A DNA stretch of 64,000 nt from Mycobacterium sp. UM_CSW (GCF_000455205.1 NZ_AUWQ01000001.1:62001-126000), one strand, 5' to 3'; shown: positions 17,488-27,389, counted from the first letter of the stretch. Numbers and translations are program-made. The notes: generated by a model not told the origin, from the letters alone.

Positions 17488-17769
17488 CTAGATGTTGCCG
17501 CGTGTGGTGGGTGTCCCGACAGCGGCGACGGTGTCAGTGTCCTTGCGGCGCTTGAGCCCCACGAGTCCACCCAACCCGAGCAGGCCAAGCAGCCCCCACA
17601 GCCCGTTGTTGTCGCTGCGCTGGTCGGTGTTTTGGCCATTGTTGTTGTCGGCCAGCGTCGTTGTGGTCGATGACGGCGCCGGCGCACTTTGAGTGGTGGC
17701 GTTGGCGACGCCCGCCCCGCCGAACAGCAGTGCTCCGGTGGCAGAAATGACCGCAATCGTCTTACGCAT
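17488..17769 (-). CDS. Small exported WGxxGxxG-CTERM-like protein
   Basis: 93 residues from ATG 17769 with AGGAG at good spacing. A signal peptide (KTIAVISATGALLFGGAGVANA) leads into a Thr/Ser/Asn-rich linker, then a C-terminal hydrophobic segment with WGLLGLLGLGGLVGLKRRK. A Trp-Gly plus leucine-glycine repeat followed by a basic cluster matches the WGxxGxxG-CTERM sorting-type signal; after it come about 18 more residues, unlike the usual immediate end. It should be held in the membrane with the linker outside. A strong hairpin follows the gene. Function unknown. Confidence 0.78.
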   Translation of the reverse strand: MRKTIAVISATGALLFGGAGVANATTQSAPAPSSTTTTLADNNNGQNTDQRSDNNGLWGLLGLLGLGGLVGLKRRKDTDTVAAVGTPTTRGNI

Positions 17770-17888
17770 GTTTGCTCCTGAATTTGTTGTGCTCGATCGA
17801 GTGAAGACCGAGCATCAGATCGGGACCAGTTGCTTCTAGCCCGCGCGGAAAAGCGACACGAAAACAAGGCCCGATGCGTCGCAAGTGC

Positions 17889-18764
17889 ATGGCTACCCGG
17901 CGTGAGAGGAATGAAACTACACCCGAGGATTTTGCCAAGTACGATCGTTTGCTGATGGATCAGCAGGAAGCGCAACAGCGCATCGCCGAGTTGGAGCTGC
18001 AGCTCGCGCAGCAGAAGCGCATCGCGGAGCTGGAGCGCCAGCTGGCCGACGCGAGAGCGGCCGCGGGAGACGGCCAGCCAGTCGAGCGTCCGGCCGAGGT
18101 CTCCGCCGTGCAGCTGGCCGCGATCGACGAGCACGCGCGCCGGCTGGCCCAAGCGTTGGCGGCCGACCGCAGGCAGCCCTTTGGCGGACCGGCGCCGCTT
18201 CGGGAGGCACTTTCACGCGCCGTCGTCGACGCAGGACTGTCGCAGCAGCAGTACAGAGACGTCCTCGACCGGGCCGGCCTGCGCGCGGGCGGCACGATCA
18301 AAGTCGGGGGACAAGTGGTCTACCAGCGTTGCGACCCATCCGACCCTGTTTTCCTGGCACCGCGCCCGCGGGGAGCCTATGGCGGTCAGGGCTTCGCGGC
18401 GCCGCAGCGCAAGCTCTCCGGGGCCGGTTGGATCGGGCCGATCGTTGCGCTGCTCGGCGGGGGGATCGGCCTCTGCGTAGGCATCGCGGCGGCGGCGACC
18501 GCCCTCATCCCGTCGAGCGCGCTGTGGATGAGTCCCATCGTGTGCCGCAGCGGATACGCGATGGCGTACAACACCTCGCACTACAGCTACAAGCCGGGCC
18601 AGTCGGGCACCAGCGTGAGCTTCCAGTGTGTCGGTGACGCCGACTCGTACGACGTCAACGACTTCGCGGTCTTTGCGATGCAGTCGTTGCTCGCCGCGCT
18701 CCTGGTGTTCGCCATCCTGGCTGTGGGGGGCTTGCTCTGGCGACGCTCGCACAAGCCCGCGTGA
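17889..18764 (+). CDS. Membrane protein with N-terminal coiled coil, unknown function
   Basis: About 291 residues; starts at 17874 or 17889 (MATRRERNE) are both possible. Residues about 18-60 form a coiled coil (RIAELELQLAQQ, RIAELERQLADA). A middle region of about 100 residues resembles a small winged or helical domain (LREALSRAVVDAGLSQQQYRDVLDRAGL). Two membrane helices follow (about 185-210, WIGPIVALLGGGIGLCVGIAAAATALI, and 263-285) with a roughly 60-residue extracytoplasmic loop between them containing two cysteines (IVCRSG, FQCVGD) that could be paired. The family is not recognised. It stands alone, divergent from the WGxxGxxG gene. Confidence 0.72.
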   Translation: MATRRERNETTPEDFAKYDRLLMDQQEAQQRIAELELQLAQQKRIAELERQLADARAAAGDGQPVERPAEVSAVQLAAIDEHARRLAQALAADRRQPFGGPAPLREALSRAVVDAGLSQQQYRDVLDRAGLRAGGTIKVGGQVVYQRCDPSDPVFLAPRPRGAYGGQGFAAPQRKLSGAGWIGPIVALLGGGIGLCVGIAAAATALIPSSALWMSPIVCRSGYAMAYNTSHYSYKPGQSGTSVSFQCVGDADSYDVNDFAVFAMQSLLAALLVFAILAVGGLLWRRSHKPA

Positions 18765-18818
18765 TCATCGGTTCGCCAGGCGACTACGGTCTAAGAAACA
18801 CGAATTTCACTCAACGGA

Positions 18819-19760
18819 ATGAACATGGCGACAGATCAGATGTACGAACAGGTCGACGACCAGGCGCCGGATCCCGCCGACATCGGCTGGCGCATCGATC
18901 CCGTTCTCGCCCGCAGTTGGCTGCTGGTCAACGGCGCGCACGCCGACCGTTTCCAGGCGGCGGCGCATTCCCGCGCCGACATCGTCGTCCTCGACATCGA
19001 GGATGCGGTGGCGCCCAAAGACAAGCAGGCCGCCCGCGAGAACGTGGTGCGTTGGCTCAGCGCCGAAAACACCGACTGGGTCCGCATCAACGGGTTCGGC
19101 ACCCCGTGGTGGGCCGATGATTTGGCGGCACTGGCCGGTACGCCCGTCGGCGGGGTAATGCTGGCGATGGTCGAATCGGTGGACCACGTCACCGAGACCG
19201 CGCAACGCTTGCCCAACGTGCCCATCGTGGCGTTGGTCGAGACGGCCCGGGGACTAGAGCGCATCACCGAAATCGCCGCGGCCAAGGGCACATTCCGGCT
19301 CGCGTTCGGGATCGGCGATTTCCGCCGCGACACCGGCTTCGGGGAGGACCCGAGCACCCTGGCGTACGCGCGCTCGCGCTTCACGATCGCCGCGAAGGCG
19401 GCCAACCTGCCCAGCGCGATCGACGGGCCGACGATCGGCTCGAATGCCTTGAAGCTCATTGAGGCCACGGCCGTTTCCGTCGAATTCGGGATGACCGGCA
19501 AAATCTGCCTGACGCCAGATCAGTGCGCCGTGGTGAACGAGGGGCTCTCCCCATCCCAGGACGAAATTTCTTGGGCCAAGGAGTTTTTCGCCGAGTTCGA
19601 ACGTGACGGGGGAGAGATCCGCAACGGCTCCGACCTGCCGCGTATCGCGAGGGCCACCAAGATCCTGGATCTGGCCCGCGCCTACGGCATCGAGGTGTCG
19701 GAGTTCGACGACGAGGAGCGCGTGCACTCGCCCGCGCCCTCGGACACGTATCACTACTAG
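18819..19760 (+). CDS. HpcH/HpaI aldolase / citrate lyase beta-like (CitE-like) protein
   Basis: 313 residues. The CitE-like TIM barrel is indicated by [58 protein letters not shown] and [14 protein letters not shown]. Members of this family cleave or form C-C bonds on acyl-CoA substrates such as malyl- or citramalyl-CoA, with Mg2+ bound at the Glu/Asp of these motifs. No other citrate lyase subunits are nearby, so it acts alone. The DsbA-fold gene follows after 11 bases. From memory the order CitE-like, DUF222, DUF488, luciferase-like matches M. tuberculosis Rv3075c-Rv3072c. Confidence 0.87.
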   Translation: MNMATDQMYEQVDDQAPDPADIGWRIDPVLARSWLLVNGAHADRFQAAAHSRADIVVLDIEDAVAPKDKQAARENVVRWLSAENTDWVRINGFGTPWWADDLAALAGTPVGGVMLAMVESVDHVTETAQRLPNVPIVALVETARGLERITEIAAAKGTFRLAFGIGDFRRDTGFGEDPSTLAYARSRFTIAAKAANLPSAIDGPTIGSNALKLIEATAVSVEFGMTGKICLTPDQCAVVNEGLSPSQDEISWAKEFFAEFERDGGEIRNGSDLPRIARATKILDLARAYGIEVSEFDDEERVHSPAPSDTYHY

Positions 19761-19771
19761 GAGTCGGTCCG

Positions 19772-20488
19772 ATGAGCGCCACGGTGGACTTTCACTTCGA
19801 CCCCATGTGCCCGTTCGCCTACCAAACGTCGTTGTGGATCCGCGACGTTCGTGAGCAGCTCGGCATAACCATCAACTGGCGGTTTTTCAGCCTCGAGGAG
19901 GTCAATCGGTCGGAGGGCCAAAAGCACCCGTGGGAACGGGAGTGGTCCTACGGCTGGTCGCTGATGCGGATCGGGGCGCTGCTGCGGCGGAGCAACATGT
20001 CGTTGCTGGACCGGTGGTACGGCACGATCGGGCGCGAGCTGCATACCCTGGGCGGCAAGCCGCACGATCCGGCGGTGGCGCGAAAACTGCTGGGCGACAT
20101 CGGCGTCGACGCGGCGGTTTTGGACGAGGCGCTGGGCGACCCCACCACCCACGACGAGATTCGCGACGAACATCAGCGCGTCCTCGACGCGGGCGGATTC
20201 GGTGTGCCCACGCTTTTTCTGTTAGGCCAGTGCCTGTTTGGACCCGTGTTGGTGGATCCGCCGACTGGGCCTCCCGCGCTGACCCTGTGGAACGTCGTGA
20301 CCGGGATGGCCGAGTTGCCGCATGTCTATGAACTGCAGCGGCCCAAGGCGCCGGCCGATCTCGATCTCATCGGCCGAAGCCTGCGCCCGTATCTCGATGG
20401 GCGCGATTGGGTCAGCATCAACCGCGGCGAAGTCATCGACCTCGAGGGACTAAGCCGCGTGTCGGGCAATGGCGACGCCGATTCGTAA
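19772..20488 (+). CDS. DsbA-fold oxidoreductase, mycothiol-dependent nitroreductase-like, with CPFA in place of CPWC
   Basis: 238 residues, with AGGAG before the ATG. The thioredoxin-like fold with a helical insertion resembles the mycobacterial mycothiol-dependent nitroreductase family (Rv2466c-type): [14 protein letters not shown] at the active site, [17 protein letters not shown] around the cis-Pro, and [10 protein letters not shown] near the C-terminus. The active site here is CPFA, keeping the first Cys but not the second. One-cysteine forms can use mycothiol for turnover, so activity is not excluded. The last 39 bases overlap the end of the convergent DUF222 gene. Confidence 0.82.
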   Translation: MSATVDFHFDPMCPFAYQTSLWIRDVREQLGITINWRFFSLEEVNRSEGQKHPWEREWSYGWSLMRIGALLRRSNMSLLDRWYGTIGRELHTLGGKPHDPAVARKLLGDIGVDAAVLDEALGDPTTHDEIRDEHQRVLDAGGFGVPTLFLLGQCLFGPVLVDPPTGPPALTLWNVVTGMAELPHVYELQRPKAPADLDLIGRSLRPYLDGRDWVSINRGEVIDLEGLSRVSGNGDADS

Positions 20489-21706
20489 TTCGATCTCGCT
20501 GACCTCGATCGTGGGAGCCCGAGGTGGGGCGGTCGACCGGTACGTCTGCCCCGTCGGCGTGGTGAACTCGGCTGTGTGCGTATGGTTTTCGTCCACGGTG
20601 GTCCTGACCCGCCAGCCCGCGGCCTCCTTGGCGTAGTTGCACAGCTCGCAGCAGCCCATCCCATTGTCGGCGGTGGTGGGGCCGCCGGCAGCCCACGGCC
20701 GGGCGTGGTCGCGGTGCCGGATCGGCGCGTCGCAATAAGGAGTGCGGCAACGTTGATCTCGCATCTCGATGAAGACGGACAGGCCGCGGGGGAAGAGGCG
20801 CGCCCGCGACTCCATCGCGACCAGCGCCCCCGAACGCGGATGCGCGTAGAGCCTGCGCAGCGTCGCCCGGGAGCGCCGGTCCGCCAGCGCGCCGGCGACC
20901 ATGGTCCGGGCAACCGCCGCCGGAACCGGGCCGTAGCCGCCCAGGTCCGCCGGCGCATTGTCACCGCCCAGCAGCGTTGCGTCCGTGAGGACCAGGTTGA
21001 CCGCGATCGGGGTGGGGATTGCCGCGTCGCGTCCGGTGACCCGTTCCACCAGGGTGTCCGCCATAATTTGGCCGCGTGAGCGCCCGTCGCAGCGGGTGTC
21101 CGCCTCACGGCGCAGCGCCGCGTACACCGAGACTCCCTGAGTCACCGGCAGCAGCGCGGTCACGTAGGTCATTGTGTCCGGCGCCGGCCTGATGGTGACC
21201 GTTCGCTCGTTCTCGGCCTTGGCCGCTCGCTCGACGACCGCATGCGGGTCCAGGCGATAGGCGATCGCCTTGGCGGAGGCGGCCAACCGCGCGTCGCCCA
21301 CGCCGTTCAGCTTTTCCGGGTCGGCGCACAACTCGGCGTCCAGCGTGCGGCGATCCTCGACGTCCAGGCAGGCGCTCTCGCGCACGATCAGGGTGGCCCG
21401 CCACTCCGAGAGCGCCCCGCATTCCAACGCGGCCAGCGTGTGCGGCATCTCGTGCACCAGCGCCTTCGCGAATCCCAGATGCCGGCCGCCCCGGGCGGGG
21501 GAATCGCGTCGCGCCAGCGCGATCTCGCTGGCCACCCCCCGTCCGCGCTGCGCGGCCGGCACCCCGGCGGCGGCTTCGTTCGAGCGTCGCAACGCATCCA
21601 GGGCCGCGGCCAACCGCGCCTGACCCGCGGCGGCCGCCGACTTTTCGCGCTCCAACTCGGCGATCCTCTCGATGAGAGCGGCCTCGTCGGCATTCGGTTC
21701 GAACAT
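20450..21706 (-). CDS. DUF222/13E12-repeat family protein with C-terminal HNH motif
   Basis: 418 residues from ATG 21706. An N-terminal coiled coil ([18 protein letters not shown]) precedes the DUF222 domain (about residues 60-290), and an HNH-type zinc/nuclease motif closes it: [22 protein letters not shown] followed by [14 protein letters not shown]. This is the 13E12 repeat family, multicopy in mycobacteria; copies of this family serve as attachment targets for phage phiRv1 in M. tuberculosis. No phage is attached here and the frame is intact. Its 3' end overlaps the convergent DsbA-fold gene by 39 bases. Confidence 0.88.
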   Translation of the reverse strand: MFEPNADEAALIERIAELEREKSAAAAGQARLAAALDALRRSNEAAAGVPAAQRGRGVASEIALARRDSPARGGRHLGFAKALVHEMPHTLAALECGALSEWRATLIVRESACLDVEDRRTLDAELCADPEKLNGVGDARLAASAKAIAYRLDPHAVVERAAKAENERTVTIRPAPDTMTYVTALLPVTQGVSVYAALRREADTRCDGRSRGQIMADTLVERVTGRDAAIPTPIAVNLVLTDATLLGGDNAPADLGGYGPVPAAVARTMVAGALADRRSRATLRRLYAHPRSGALVAMESRARLFPRGLSVFIEMRDQRCRTPYCDAPIRHRDHARPWAAGGPTTADNGMGCCELCNYAKEAAGWRVRTTVDENHTHTAEFTTPTGQTYRSTAPPRAPTIEVSEIELRIGVAIARHAA

Positions 21707-21753
21707 ACGTTCGATTATACCGGGGCCACCGACAAGATCGCTAACCTGAGCCC

Positions 21754-22110
21754 GTGGGCGCCAAAAGCCGCATTCGTGTGGCGCGCGTATATGACGAAAC
21801 CGATCCGAACGACGGGCAGCGGGTGCTGGTCGACCGCATCTGGCCGCGCGGGGTGCGCAAGGACGACCCCCGGGTGGGTATCTGGTGCAAGGACGTCGCG
21901 CCGTCGAAGGAGCTGCGCGAGTGGTACCACCATGACCTGGAACGGTTCGACGAATTCGCGGCGCGCTACACCGACGAGTTGCACGACAGCCCGGCGCTGG
22001 CGGAGCTGAGAAAGCTGGCCAAGAGCGGCGTCGTGACCCTGGTGACCGCCGTCCGTGAAGTGGACGGCAGTCACGCGGCGGTGCTGGCGAAGCTCCTCAA
22101 AGGCAACTGA
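21754..22110 (+). CDS. DUF488 family protein
   Basis: 118 residues from GTG 21754. Family features are VARVYDETDPNDGQRVLVDRIWPRGVRKDD, WCKDVAPSKELREWYHHD and VTLVTAVREVDGSHAAVL. DUF488 proteins (YeaO-like) are small soluble proteins of unresolved function. The next gene, a luciferase-like oxidoreductase, begins 1 base after the stop, so they are probably co-transcribed. The length equals, from memory, that of M. tuberculosis Rv3073c. Confidence 0.88.
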   Translation: MGAKSRIRVARVYDETDPNDGQRVLVDRIWPRGVRKDDPRVGIWCKDVAPSKELREWYHHDLERFDEFAARYTDELHDSPALAELRKLAKSGVVTLVTAVREVDGSHAAVLAKLLKGN

Positions 22111-22111
22111 A

Positions 22112-22984
22112 ATGCGGTTGGGATTGCACGCGCTGGGAATCGGGTCCGGCGCCGACCGCGCGGTGATCGACGCCGTCGCATCGGCCGCGGACAATTATGG
22201 CTTTGCCACACTCTGGGCCGGTGAACACGTCGTCATGGTGGATCGATCCGCATCCCGCTACCCCTATTCCGACGACGGCGTCATAGCCGTTCCCGCGCAA
22301 GCGGATTGGCTCGACCCGATGATCGCACTGAGCTTCGCCGCCGCTGCGTCGTCCCGGATCGGCCTGGCGACGGGTGTGCTCCTGCTCCCCGAACACAACC
22401 CGGTCGTGGTGGCCAAGCAGACCGCCAGCCTGGACCGGCTGAGCGGCGGGCGCCTGACGCTGGGCGTGGGCGTCGGATGGTCGCGGGAGGAATTCGCCGC
22501 TCTCGGTGTGCCTTTCGAGCAGCGGGCGGCCCGCACCGCCGAATACGTGGCGGCGATGCGCACGTTGTGGCGCGACGACCTCGCCTCGTTCGACGGGACG
22601 TTCGTCCGCTTCGATGCGATCCGGGTCAACCCAAAGCCGTTGCGTGAACGCCGCATCCCAATTGTGTTGGGGGGCAACAGCGATGCGGCGCTGCGGCGCG
22701 TGGCCGCTTGGGGCGACGGCTGGTACGGGTTCAACCTCGACGGGCCGGCCGCGGTGCGCGACCGCATCGACAGGCTGGAGCGACTCTGTGCCGACGAGGG
22801 CCGCGACCGCGCCGAGCTGGGGGTGTCCGTGGCGCTGCGGGATCCACGTGTTCGCGACATCGGCGCGCTTTGCGAGGCGGGCGTCGACGAACTGGTCCTG
22901 GTAGCGGCGCCGCCTGACCGCCCCGAGGCCGCTACCGGCTGGGTTTCCGCGTTGGCCGACAAGTGGGCGGAGGCGCTTGGGTAG
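22112..22984 (+). CDS. LLM-class F420-dependent oxidoreductase
   Basis: 290 residues from ATG 22112, right behind the DUF488 stop; the frame extends back to 22055 but inside DUF488. Luciferase-like features are MRLGLHALGIGSGAD, LWAGEHVVMVDRS, TGVLLLPEHNPVVVAKQ, LGVGVGWSREEFAALGVPFEQRAAR and VLGGNSDAALRRVAAWGDGWYGFN. It should use F420 on an unknown substrate. The M. tuberculosis counterpart at this locus is, from memory, shorter, so this may be the full-length ancestral form. Confidence 0.88.
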   Translation: MRLGLHALGIGSGADRAVIDAVASAADNYGFATLWAGEHVVMVDRSASRYPYSDDGVIAVPAQADWLDPMIALSFAAAASSRIGLATGVLLLPEHNPVVVAKQTASLDRLSGGRLTLGVGVGWSREEFAALGVPFEQRAARTAEYVAAMRTLWRDDLASFDGTFVRFDAIRVNPKPLRERRIPIVLGGNSDAALRRVAAWGDGWYGFNLDGPAAVRDRIDRLERLCADEGRDRAELGVSVALRDPRVRDIGALCEAGVDELVLVAAPPDRPEAATGWVSALADKWAEALG

Positions 22985-22998
22985 GCTGCGCGTTTGAT

Positions 22999-23628
22999 AT
23001 GAGCGAACCCGAAGTGATCTTGCCGCGGGAACTGACCGACATCAGCGAAGAGGTGCGTCGCGTGCCGCCGCCGCCCGGCACCGCCGACGTTCCCGAACCG
23101 TATGCTTTCCGGCTTGCCGACCCGGACAAAGATGCCGAGATGATCTCGGAGTGGATGAACCGGCCCGCCCTCGCCGAATCATGGGAATACGCCTGGCCGC
23201 CCCAGCGCTGGCACCGATACCTCAGCGCGCAACTCGACGGTAGCTATTCCCGACCGTTTTTTGCCAGCCAGGATGGCCGAGACCACGCTTACATTGAGTT
23301 GTACCGGGCCGCAAAGGATTCCATCGCCACGCGGTACGAGGCGGACCCCTACGATCTGGGGATACATGCCGCCATCGCCGACGAAGAGTTCGTGAATCGG
23401 GGTATCGCCGGCTACATACTGCCGTACTTCGTGGCGAGCGTGCTCGGCCAGGACCCACGGTGTCGCCGGATCATGTTCGATCCCGATTACCGGAACAAGA
23501 CCGCGCGGCGATTCTGCGAGCGCGCGGGTTGCGCGTTCCTGGGCGAGCACGACATGTCGAACCGGCGAATGGCGCTGTATGCGCTGCCCCGTACCCCCGA
23601 CGACGTGCCCAAGCTCCGCGAGGCCTGA
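22999..23628 (+). CDS. mbtK: Lysine N6-acyltransferase of mycobactin synthesis (MbtK homologue)
   Basis: 209 residues from ATG 22999. It follows M. tuberculosis MbtK (Rv1347c) closely, from memory: EMISEWMNRPALAESWEYAWP, YSRPFFASQDGRDHAYIELYRAAKDSI, EADPYDLGIHAAIADEEFVNRGIAGYILPYFVASV, CRRIMFDPDYRNKTARRFCERAGCAFLGEHD and NRRMALYAL. MbtK is a GNAT-fold enzyme that moves a long acyl chain to the lysine side chain of mycobactin. It is separated from any other mbt gene in this window and shows no iron-box palindrome I can identify, so iron control is uncertain. Confidence 0.85.
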   Translation: MSEPEVILPRELTDISEEVRRVPPPPGTADVPEPYAFRLADPDKDAEMISEWMNRPALAESWEYAWPPQRWHRYLSAQLDGSYSRPFFASQDGRDHAYIELYRAAKDSIATRYEADPYDLGIHAAIADEEFVNRGIAGYILPYFVASVLGQDPRCRRIMFDPDYRNKTARRFCERAGCAFLGEHDMSNRRMALYALPRTPDDVPKLREA

Positions 23629-23636
23629 GCGCCGGC

Positions 23637-24005
23637 TCAAACCTGCGTTGCCGCCCACTGGCCGAGGACTACGGCGGCGATGCCCAGGGCGACGCTGACG
23701 ACGACGTTGGCCAGCGCCGTCCATGTCTGGCGTTCCTCACCGAGGCGATGCGTTTCCAGCATCCAGGTGGAAAAGGTGGTGTAGGCGCCGACGAACCCGG
23801 TCCCCACGACCAGCGCCGCGTCCTTGCTCAGCGCCAGGCCACCAAGGAAACCCAACAGGAAGGCACCGCTGACGTTGACGGCCAACGTCCCGAACGGAAA
23901 CGACCGGGCCACCCGGCGGGCCACCGCGCGGTCGATCACGAACCGCAGCACCGACCCGATGCCGCCGACGAGCGCGACGCCGGACCAGACCAACACGGTC
24001 GTCAT
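23637..24005 (-). CDS. crcB2: Fluoride efflux channel subunit CrcB (second gene)
   Basis: 122 residues from ATG 24005. Four membrane helices carry the family signature [19 protein letters not shown] and [10 protein letters not shown]. CrcB/Fluc proteins are dual-topology fluoride channels; where two genes are adjacent the products usually form a heterodimer. Its start overlaps the stop of the first crcB gene by ATGA. Its 3' end converges on mbtK with an 8-base gap. Confidence 0.93.
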   Translation of the reverse strand: MTTVLVWSGVALVGGIGSVLRFVIDRAVARRVARSFPFGTLAVNVSGAFLLGFLGGLALSKDAALVVGTGFVGAYTTFSTWMLETHRLGEERQTWTALANVVVSVALGIAAVVLGQWAATQV

Positions 24006-24400
24006 CGGCGCACTCTGACCCGGCGAACGAAGGCGGTGGCCAGGTAGACGGCCACGAATCCCAGCACGATGCTGCTGACCGTGTAGGTCGCGGCCATGGC
24101 CCAGTGGCCGTGCTCGATCATCCGGACGGTCTCGACCTGCATCGTCGAGAAAGTCGTTAAGCCGCCGCAGAACCCGGTGCCGAGCAGCGGGCGCCGGTAA
24201 CTCGACACCGGTAACCGCTCCAGCAGTCGGGTGGTGAAGTAACCGACCAGGGCGGCGCCGACGATGTTGACGATGAACGTCGGCCACGGCCACTGATCCG
24301 TGTCACGGACGAGGACCGTGCTCAGACCCGCCCGGGCCAGCGCGCCGATCGCTCCGCCGACGAAAACCGCGGCCAGTTCGCGATAGTCGGGTCGTGCCAC
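24002..24400 (-). CDS. crcB1: Fluoride efflux channel subunit CrcB (first gene)
   Basis: 132 residues from GTG 24400, with GGAAAGGAA upstream. Signature elements are [40 protein letters not shown] and [12 protein letters not shown] across four helices. Translationally coupled to crcB2, it should provide the second half of a heterodimeric fluoride channel. Only about 80 bases separate it from the divergent pgm gene, too little for a fluoride riboswitch, and none of its conserved segments is visible. Confidence 0.93.
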   Translation of the reverse strand: MARPDYRELAAVFVGGAIGALARAGLSTVLVRDTDQWPWPTFIVNIVGAALVGYFTTRLLERLPVSSYRRPLLGTGFCGGLTTFSTMQVETVRMIEHGHWAMAATYTVSSIVLGFVAVYLATAFVRRVRVRR

Positions 24401-24481
24401 GCGTTCGGTTCCTTTCCGGCGGGTGAACGCTTCGCAGCATAGAGGGACATGCGACTGCAGCAGCGCGCAGAATTGATAACC

Positions 24482-26110
24482 ATGGCCCACCCGCGCGCCG
24501 GTCAGCCGGCCCAGCCCGAAGACCTCGTCGACCTGCCGCACCTGGTCACCTCGTATTACTCGATCGAGCCCGACCCGGACGACGTCGCTCAGCAGGTGGT
24601 GTTCGGCACGTCGGGGCACCGCGGCTCGGCGCTCAACGGGGCGTTCAACGAGGCCCACATCCTGGCCATCACCCAGGCCATCGTCGAATACCGGGCCGCG
24701 CATGGCACCACCGGACCGTTGTTCATCGGCCGCGACACCCATGGCCTCTCGGAGCCGGCGTGGGTGTCGGCGCTGGAGGTGCTGGCCGCCAACGACGTCG
24801 TCGCGATGATCGACTCGCGCGACCGCTACACGCCGACGCCGGCGGTCAGCCACGCCATCCTGACCTACAACCGCGGCCGCACCGACGGCCTGGCCGACGG
24901 GATCGTCGTCACGCCGTCGCACAACCCGCCGTCCGACGGCGGTTTCAAGTACAACCCGCCCAACGGGGGACCAGCGGACACCGACGCGACCAACGCAATC
25001 GCCAAGCGCGCCAACGAAATTCTGCGCAGCGGATCGGGCTTACAGCGGGTCCCGCTGGCCCGCGCGCTGGGGAGCGTCGAGCGCTACGACTACCTGGGCA
25101 CCTATGTCGATGACCTGCCCAACGTGGTCGACGTCGCCGCGATCCGCGAGGCCGGGGTGCGCATCGGCGCCGACCCGCTCGGGGGCGCCAGCGTGGACTA
25201 CTGGGGCGAGATCGCGCAGCGGCACGGCCTCGAGCTGACCGTCGTCAACCCGCTGGTAGATGCGACGTGGCGGTTCATGACCCTCGACCACGACGGCAAG
25301 ATCCGGATGGACTGCAGCTCGCCGGACGCGATGGCGTCATTAATAGCCAACCGGGACCGCTACCAGATCGCCACCGGCAACGACGCCGACTCCGACCGCC
25401 ACGGGATCGTCACGCCCGACCACGGGCTGCTGAATCCGAATCACTATCTGGCGGTGGCCATCGACTACCTCTATACCCACCGGCCGTCCTGGCCGGACGG
25501 CATCGCGGTCGGGAAGACGGCGGTCAGCTCGTCGATCATCGACCGCGTGGTCGCCGGCATCGGTCGCAAGCTCGTCGAGGTGCCGGTCGGGTTCAAGTGG
25601 TTCGTCGACGGCCTGATCGGCGGCACAATCGGCTTCGGCGGCGAGGAGTCGGCGGGGGCGTCGTTCCTGCGGCGCGACGGCTCGGTGTGGACCACCGACA
25701 AGGACGGCATCATCCTTGCGCTGCTCGCCTCCGAGATCCTGGCGGTCACCGGTTTGAGCCCGTCTCAGCGCTATCGGGAGCTGACGGCCGAGTACGGCAC
25801 CCCGTTCTACGCGCGCGTGGACGCGCCGGCCGACCGGGACCAGAAGGCGCGGCTTTCCAAGCTCTCGCCCGAGCAGGTGACCGCCACCGAGCTCGCCGGC
25901 GAGCCGATCACCGGCAAGCTGACGAGCGCCCCCGGCAACGGCGCACCACTGGGCGGGCTCAAGGTCACGACCGCCAATGCGTGGTTTGCTGCGCGGCCGT
26001 CGGGCACCGAAGACGTTTACAAAATTTACGCGGAATCGTTCAACGGATCGCAGCATTTGGCGGAGGTGCAGGAAGCCGCGCGCGAGGTGGTGAATAAAGT
26101 CATCGGGTGA
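24482..26110 (+). CDS. pgm: Phosphoglucomutase, alpha-D-glucose phosphate-specific
   Basis: 542 residues from ATG 24482; ATG 24449 is a possible earlier start. It interconverts glucose 1-phosphate and glucose 6-phosphate, linking glycolysis with glycogen, trehalose and cell-wall sugar synthesis. All four domains are recognisable: [17 protein letters not shown], catalytic Ser in [12 protein letters not shown], the metal loop [10 protein letters not shown], the sugar-binding [12 protein letters not shown], and the phosphate-binding [15 protein letters not shown]. The stop overlaps the MFS gene start (GTGA). A glycogen phosphorylase, whose product it uses, is at 58759. Confidence 0.94.
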   Translation: MAHPRAGQPAQPEDLVDLPHLVTSYYSIEPDPDDVAQQVVFGTSGHRGSALNGAFNEAHILAITQAIVEYRAAHGTTGPLFIGRDTHGLSEPAWVSALEVLAANDVVAMIDSRDRYTPTPAVSHAILTYNRGRTDGLADGIVVTPSHNPPSDGGFKYNPPNGGPADTDATNAIAKRANEILRSGSGLQRVPLARALGSVERYDYLGTYVDDLPNVVDVAAIREAGVRIGADPLGGASVDYWGEIAQRHGLELTVVNPLVDATWRFMTLDHDGKIRMDCSSPDAMASLIANRDRYQIATGNDADSDRHGIVTPDHGLLNPNHYLAVAIDYLYTHRPSWPDGIAVGKTAVSSSIIDRVVAGIGRKLVEVPVGFKWFVDGLIGGTIGFGGEESAGASFLRRDGSVWTTDKDGIILALLASEILAVTGLSPSQRYRELTAEYGTPFYARVDAPADRDQKARLSKLSPEQVTATELAGEPITGKLTSAPGNGAPLGGLKVTTANAWFAARPSGTEDVYKIYAESFNGSQHLAEVQEAAREVVNKVIG

Positions 26111-27333
26111 CCCTTTCCCTCCGCCTTACACGCCTGGGGGGGCGTGGTCCTCGTTCTGAACGGCTGCCGCGCGAAGTCTGGATCCTCAGCTGGGCCAACA
26201 TCATGGTGGCACTGGGCTACGGCGTCATCTCGCCGGCGATGCCCGCCTTCGCCCGTACATTCGGGGTCAGCATCGAAGCGGTGACCTTCTTGGTCACCGT
26301 CTTCTCGTTGACCCGACTGTGTTTCGCACCGATAAGCGGACTGTTGGCACAACGGTTGGGTGAACGGCGGATCTACATCGGTGGTTTGCTGATCGTTGGG
26401 CTGGCCACCGCCGCGTGCGCGTTCTCCCAGGCGTACTGGCAACTGCTGTTTTTCCGCGCGCTCAGCGGCTTGGGGTCGACGCTGTTTTACGTCTCGGCCT
26501 TGGCGCTGATGATCCACATCAGCCCGCCCGACGTGCGCGGGCGGATCGCGGGCATTTTCACCAGCTCGTTCATGATCGGCGCGGTCGGCGGGCCGGCGGT
26601 CGGCGCCCTGACGGCGGGCTGGGGGCTCACGGCTCCGTTCATCGTCTACGGCGCCGCGATGCTGGGTGTGGCCGTGGTGCTGTTTTACGGCTTGCGCAAC
26701 TCCGCGCTGGCCGCGCCCCTGCCGCCGACACGATCGACGGTGACGATCCGAGAGGCGTTGGGGTTCCGCGCATATCGGTCGGCGCTGTTGTCCAACTTCG
26801 CGATGGGCTGGTCGGCGTTCGGGCTCCGCGTCGCGCTGGTCCCACTGTTCATTTCCGACGTGATGGGCCGCAGCGTCGGCGTCATCGGCGTGGTGCTCGC
26901 GGCGTTCGCGGCCGGCAACGCCGTGGCCGTCATTCCCAGCGGCTATTTGTCGGACCGGATGGGACGGCGCACCTTGTTGATCGTCGGCCTGGCGGCGTCC
27001 GGTGTGGCCACCGCCGGGCTGGGCGTCGCGACGTCGCTGCCCGCGTTCATGGTCGTGGGGTTTGTGTCCGGCGTGACGACGGGCATCTTCATGTCACCTA
27101 TGCAGGCCGCCGTCGCCGACATCCTCGGCAGGGAGGCGCGTGCGGGCACTCCGGTGGCCGCGGTGCAGATGGCGTCAGATCTGGGCGCGATCGTCGGCTC
27201 GATAGTGGTCGGCTGGGTCGCCGAGCGGCTCAGCTACGGCTGGGCGTTCGGCATCAGTGGGATTGTTCTTTTGGTCGCCGCCCTCGCCTGGCTGCCGGCA
27301 CCGGAAACGCGGACGGCGCTCGAGCCCGCCTGA
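26107..27333 (+). CDS. MFS transporter (12-helix drug/metabolite exporter type)
   Basis: 408 residues from GTG 26107, overlapping the pgm stop by GTGA. Twelve membrane helices in two halves. The helix 2-3 loop is [16 protein letters not shown] and the equivalent in the second half is [16 protein letters not shown], both standard MFS loops. It resembles multidrug or metabolite exporters of the DHA1 type; the substrate cannot be read. Coupling to pgm is positional and may be incidental. A hairpin starts right at its stop codon. Confidence 0.88.
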   Translation: MTLSLRLTRLGGRGPRSERLPREVWILSWANIMVALGYGVISPAMPAFARTFGVSIEAVTFLVTVFSLTRLCFAPISGLLAQRLGERRIYIGGLLIVGLATAACAFSQAYWQLLFFRALSGLGSTLFYVSALALMIHISPPDVRGRIAGIFTSSFMIGAVGGPAVGALTAGWGLTAPFIVYGAAMLGVAVVLFYGLRNSALAAPLPPTRSTVTIREALGFRAYRSALLSNFAMGWSAFGLRVALVPLFISDVMGRSVGVIGVVLAAFAAGNAVAVIPSGYLSDRMGRRTLLIVGLAASGVATAGLGVATSLPAFMVVGFVSGVTTGIFMSPMQAAVADILGREARAGTPVAAVQMASDLGAIVGSIVVGWVAERLSYGWAFGISGIVLLVAALAWLPAPETRTALEPA

Positions 27334-27353
27334 CCAGCGACTTTGAACGCTGG
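27334..27353 (+). terminator. Hairpin directly after the MFS stop codon
   Basis: CCAGCG (27334-27339) pairs with CGCTGG (27348-27353) around an 8-base loop. There is no T-run after it. It lies between the MFS gene and the tRNA, where the transcript is expected to end; mycobacteria often lack U-tracts at such sites. Confidence 0.4.
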
Positions 27354-27389
27354 ATGACAGTGGTGTAGCTTCGATGGGCACAACTTCTT

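Noticed and set aside
20450-21706. Prophage attachment in the 13E12-family gene
   Set aside because: The DUF222/HNH frame is intact and no integrase or phage gene is near, so no insertion is supported.
24401-24481. Fluoride riboswitch upstream of crcB
   Set aside because: The region is only about 80 bases and shows none of the conserved riboswitch segments by eye; the ribosome-binding site fills the last part.
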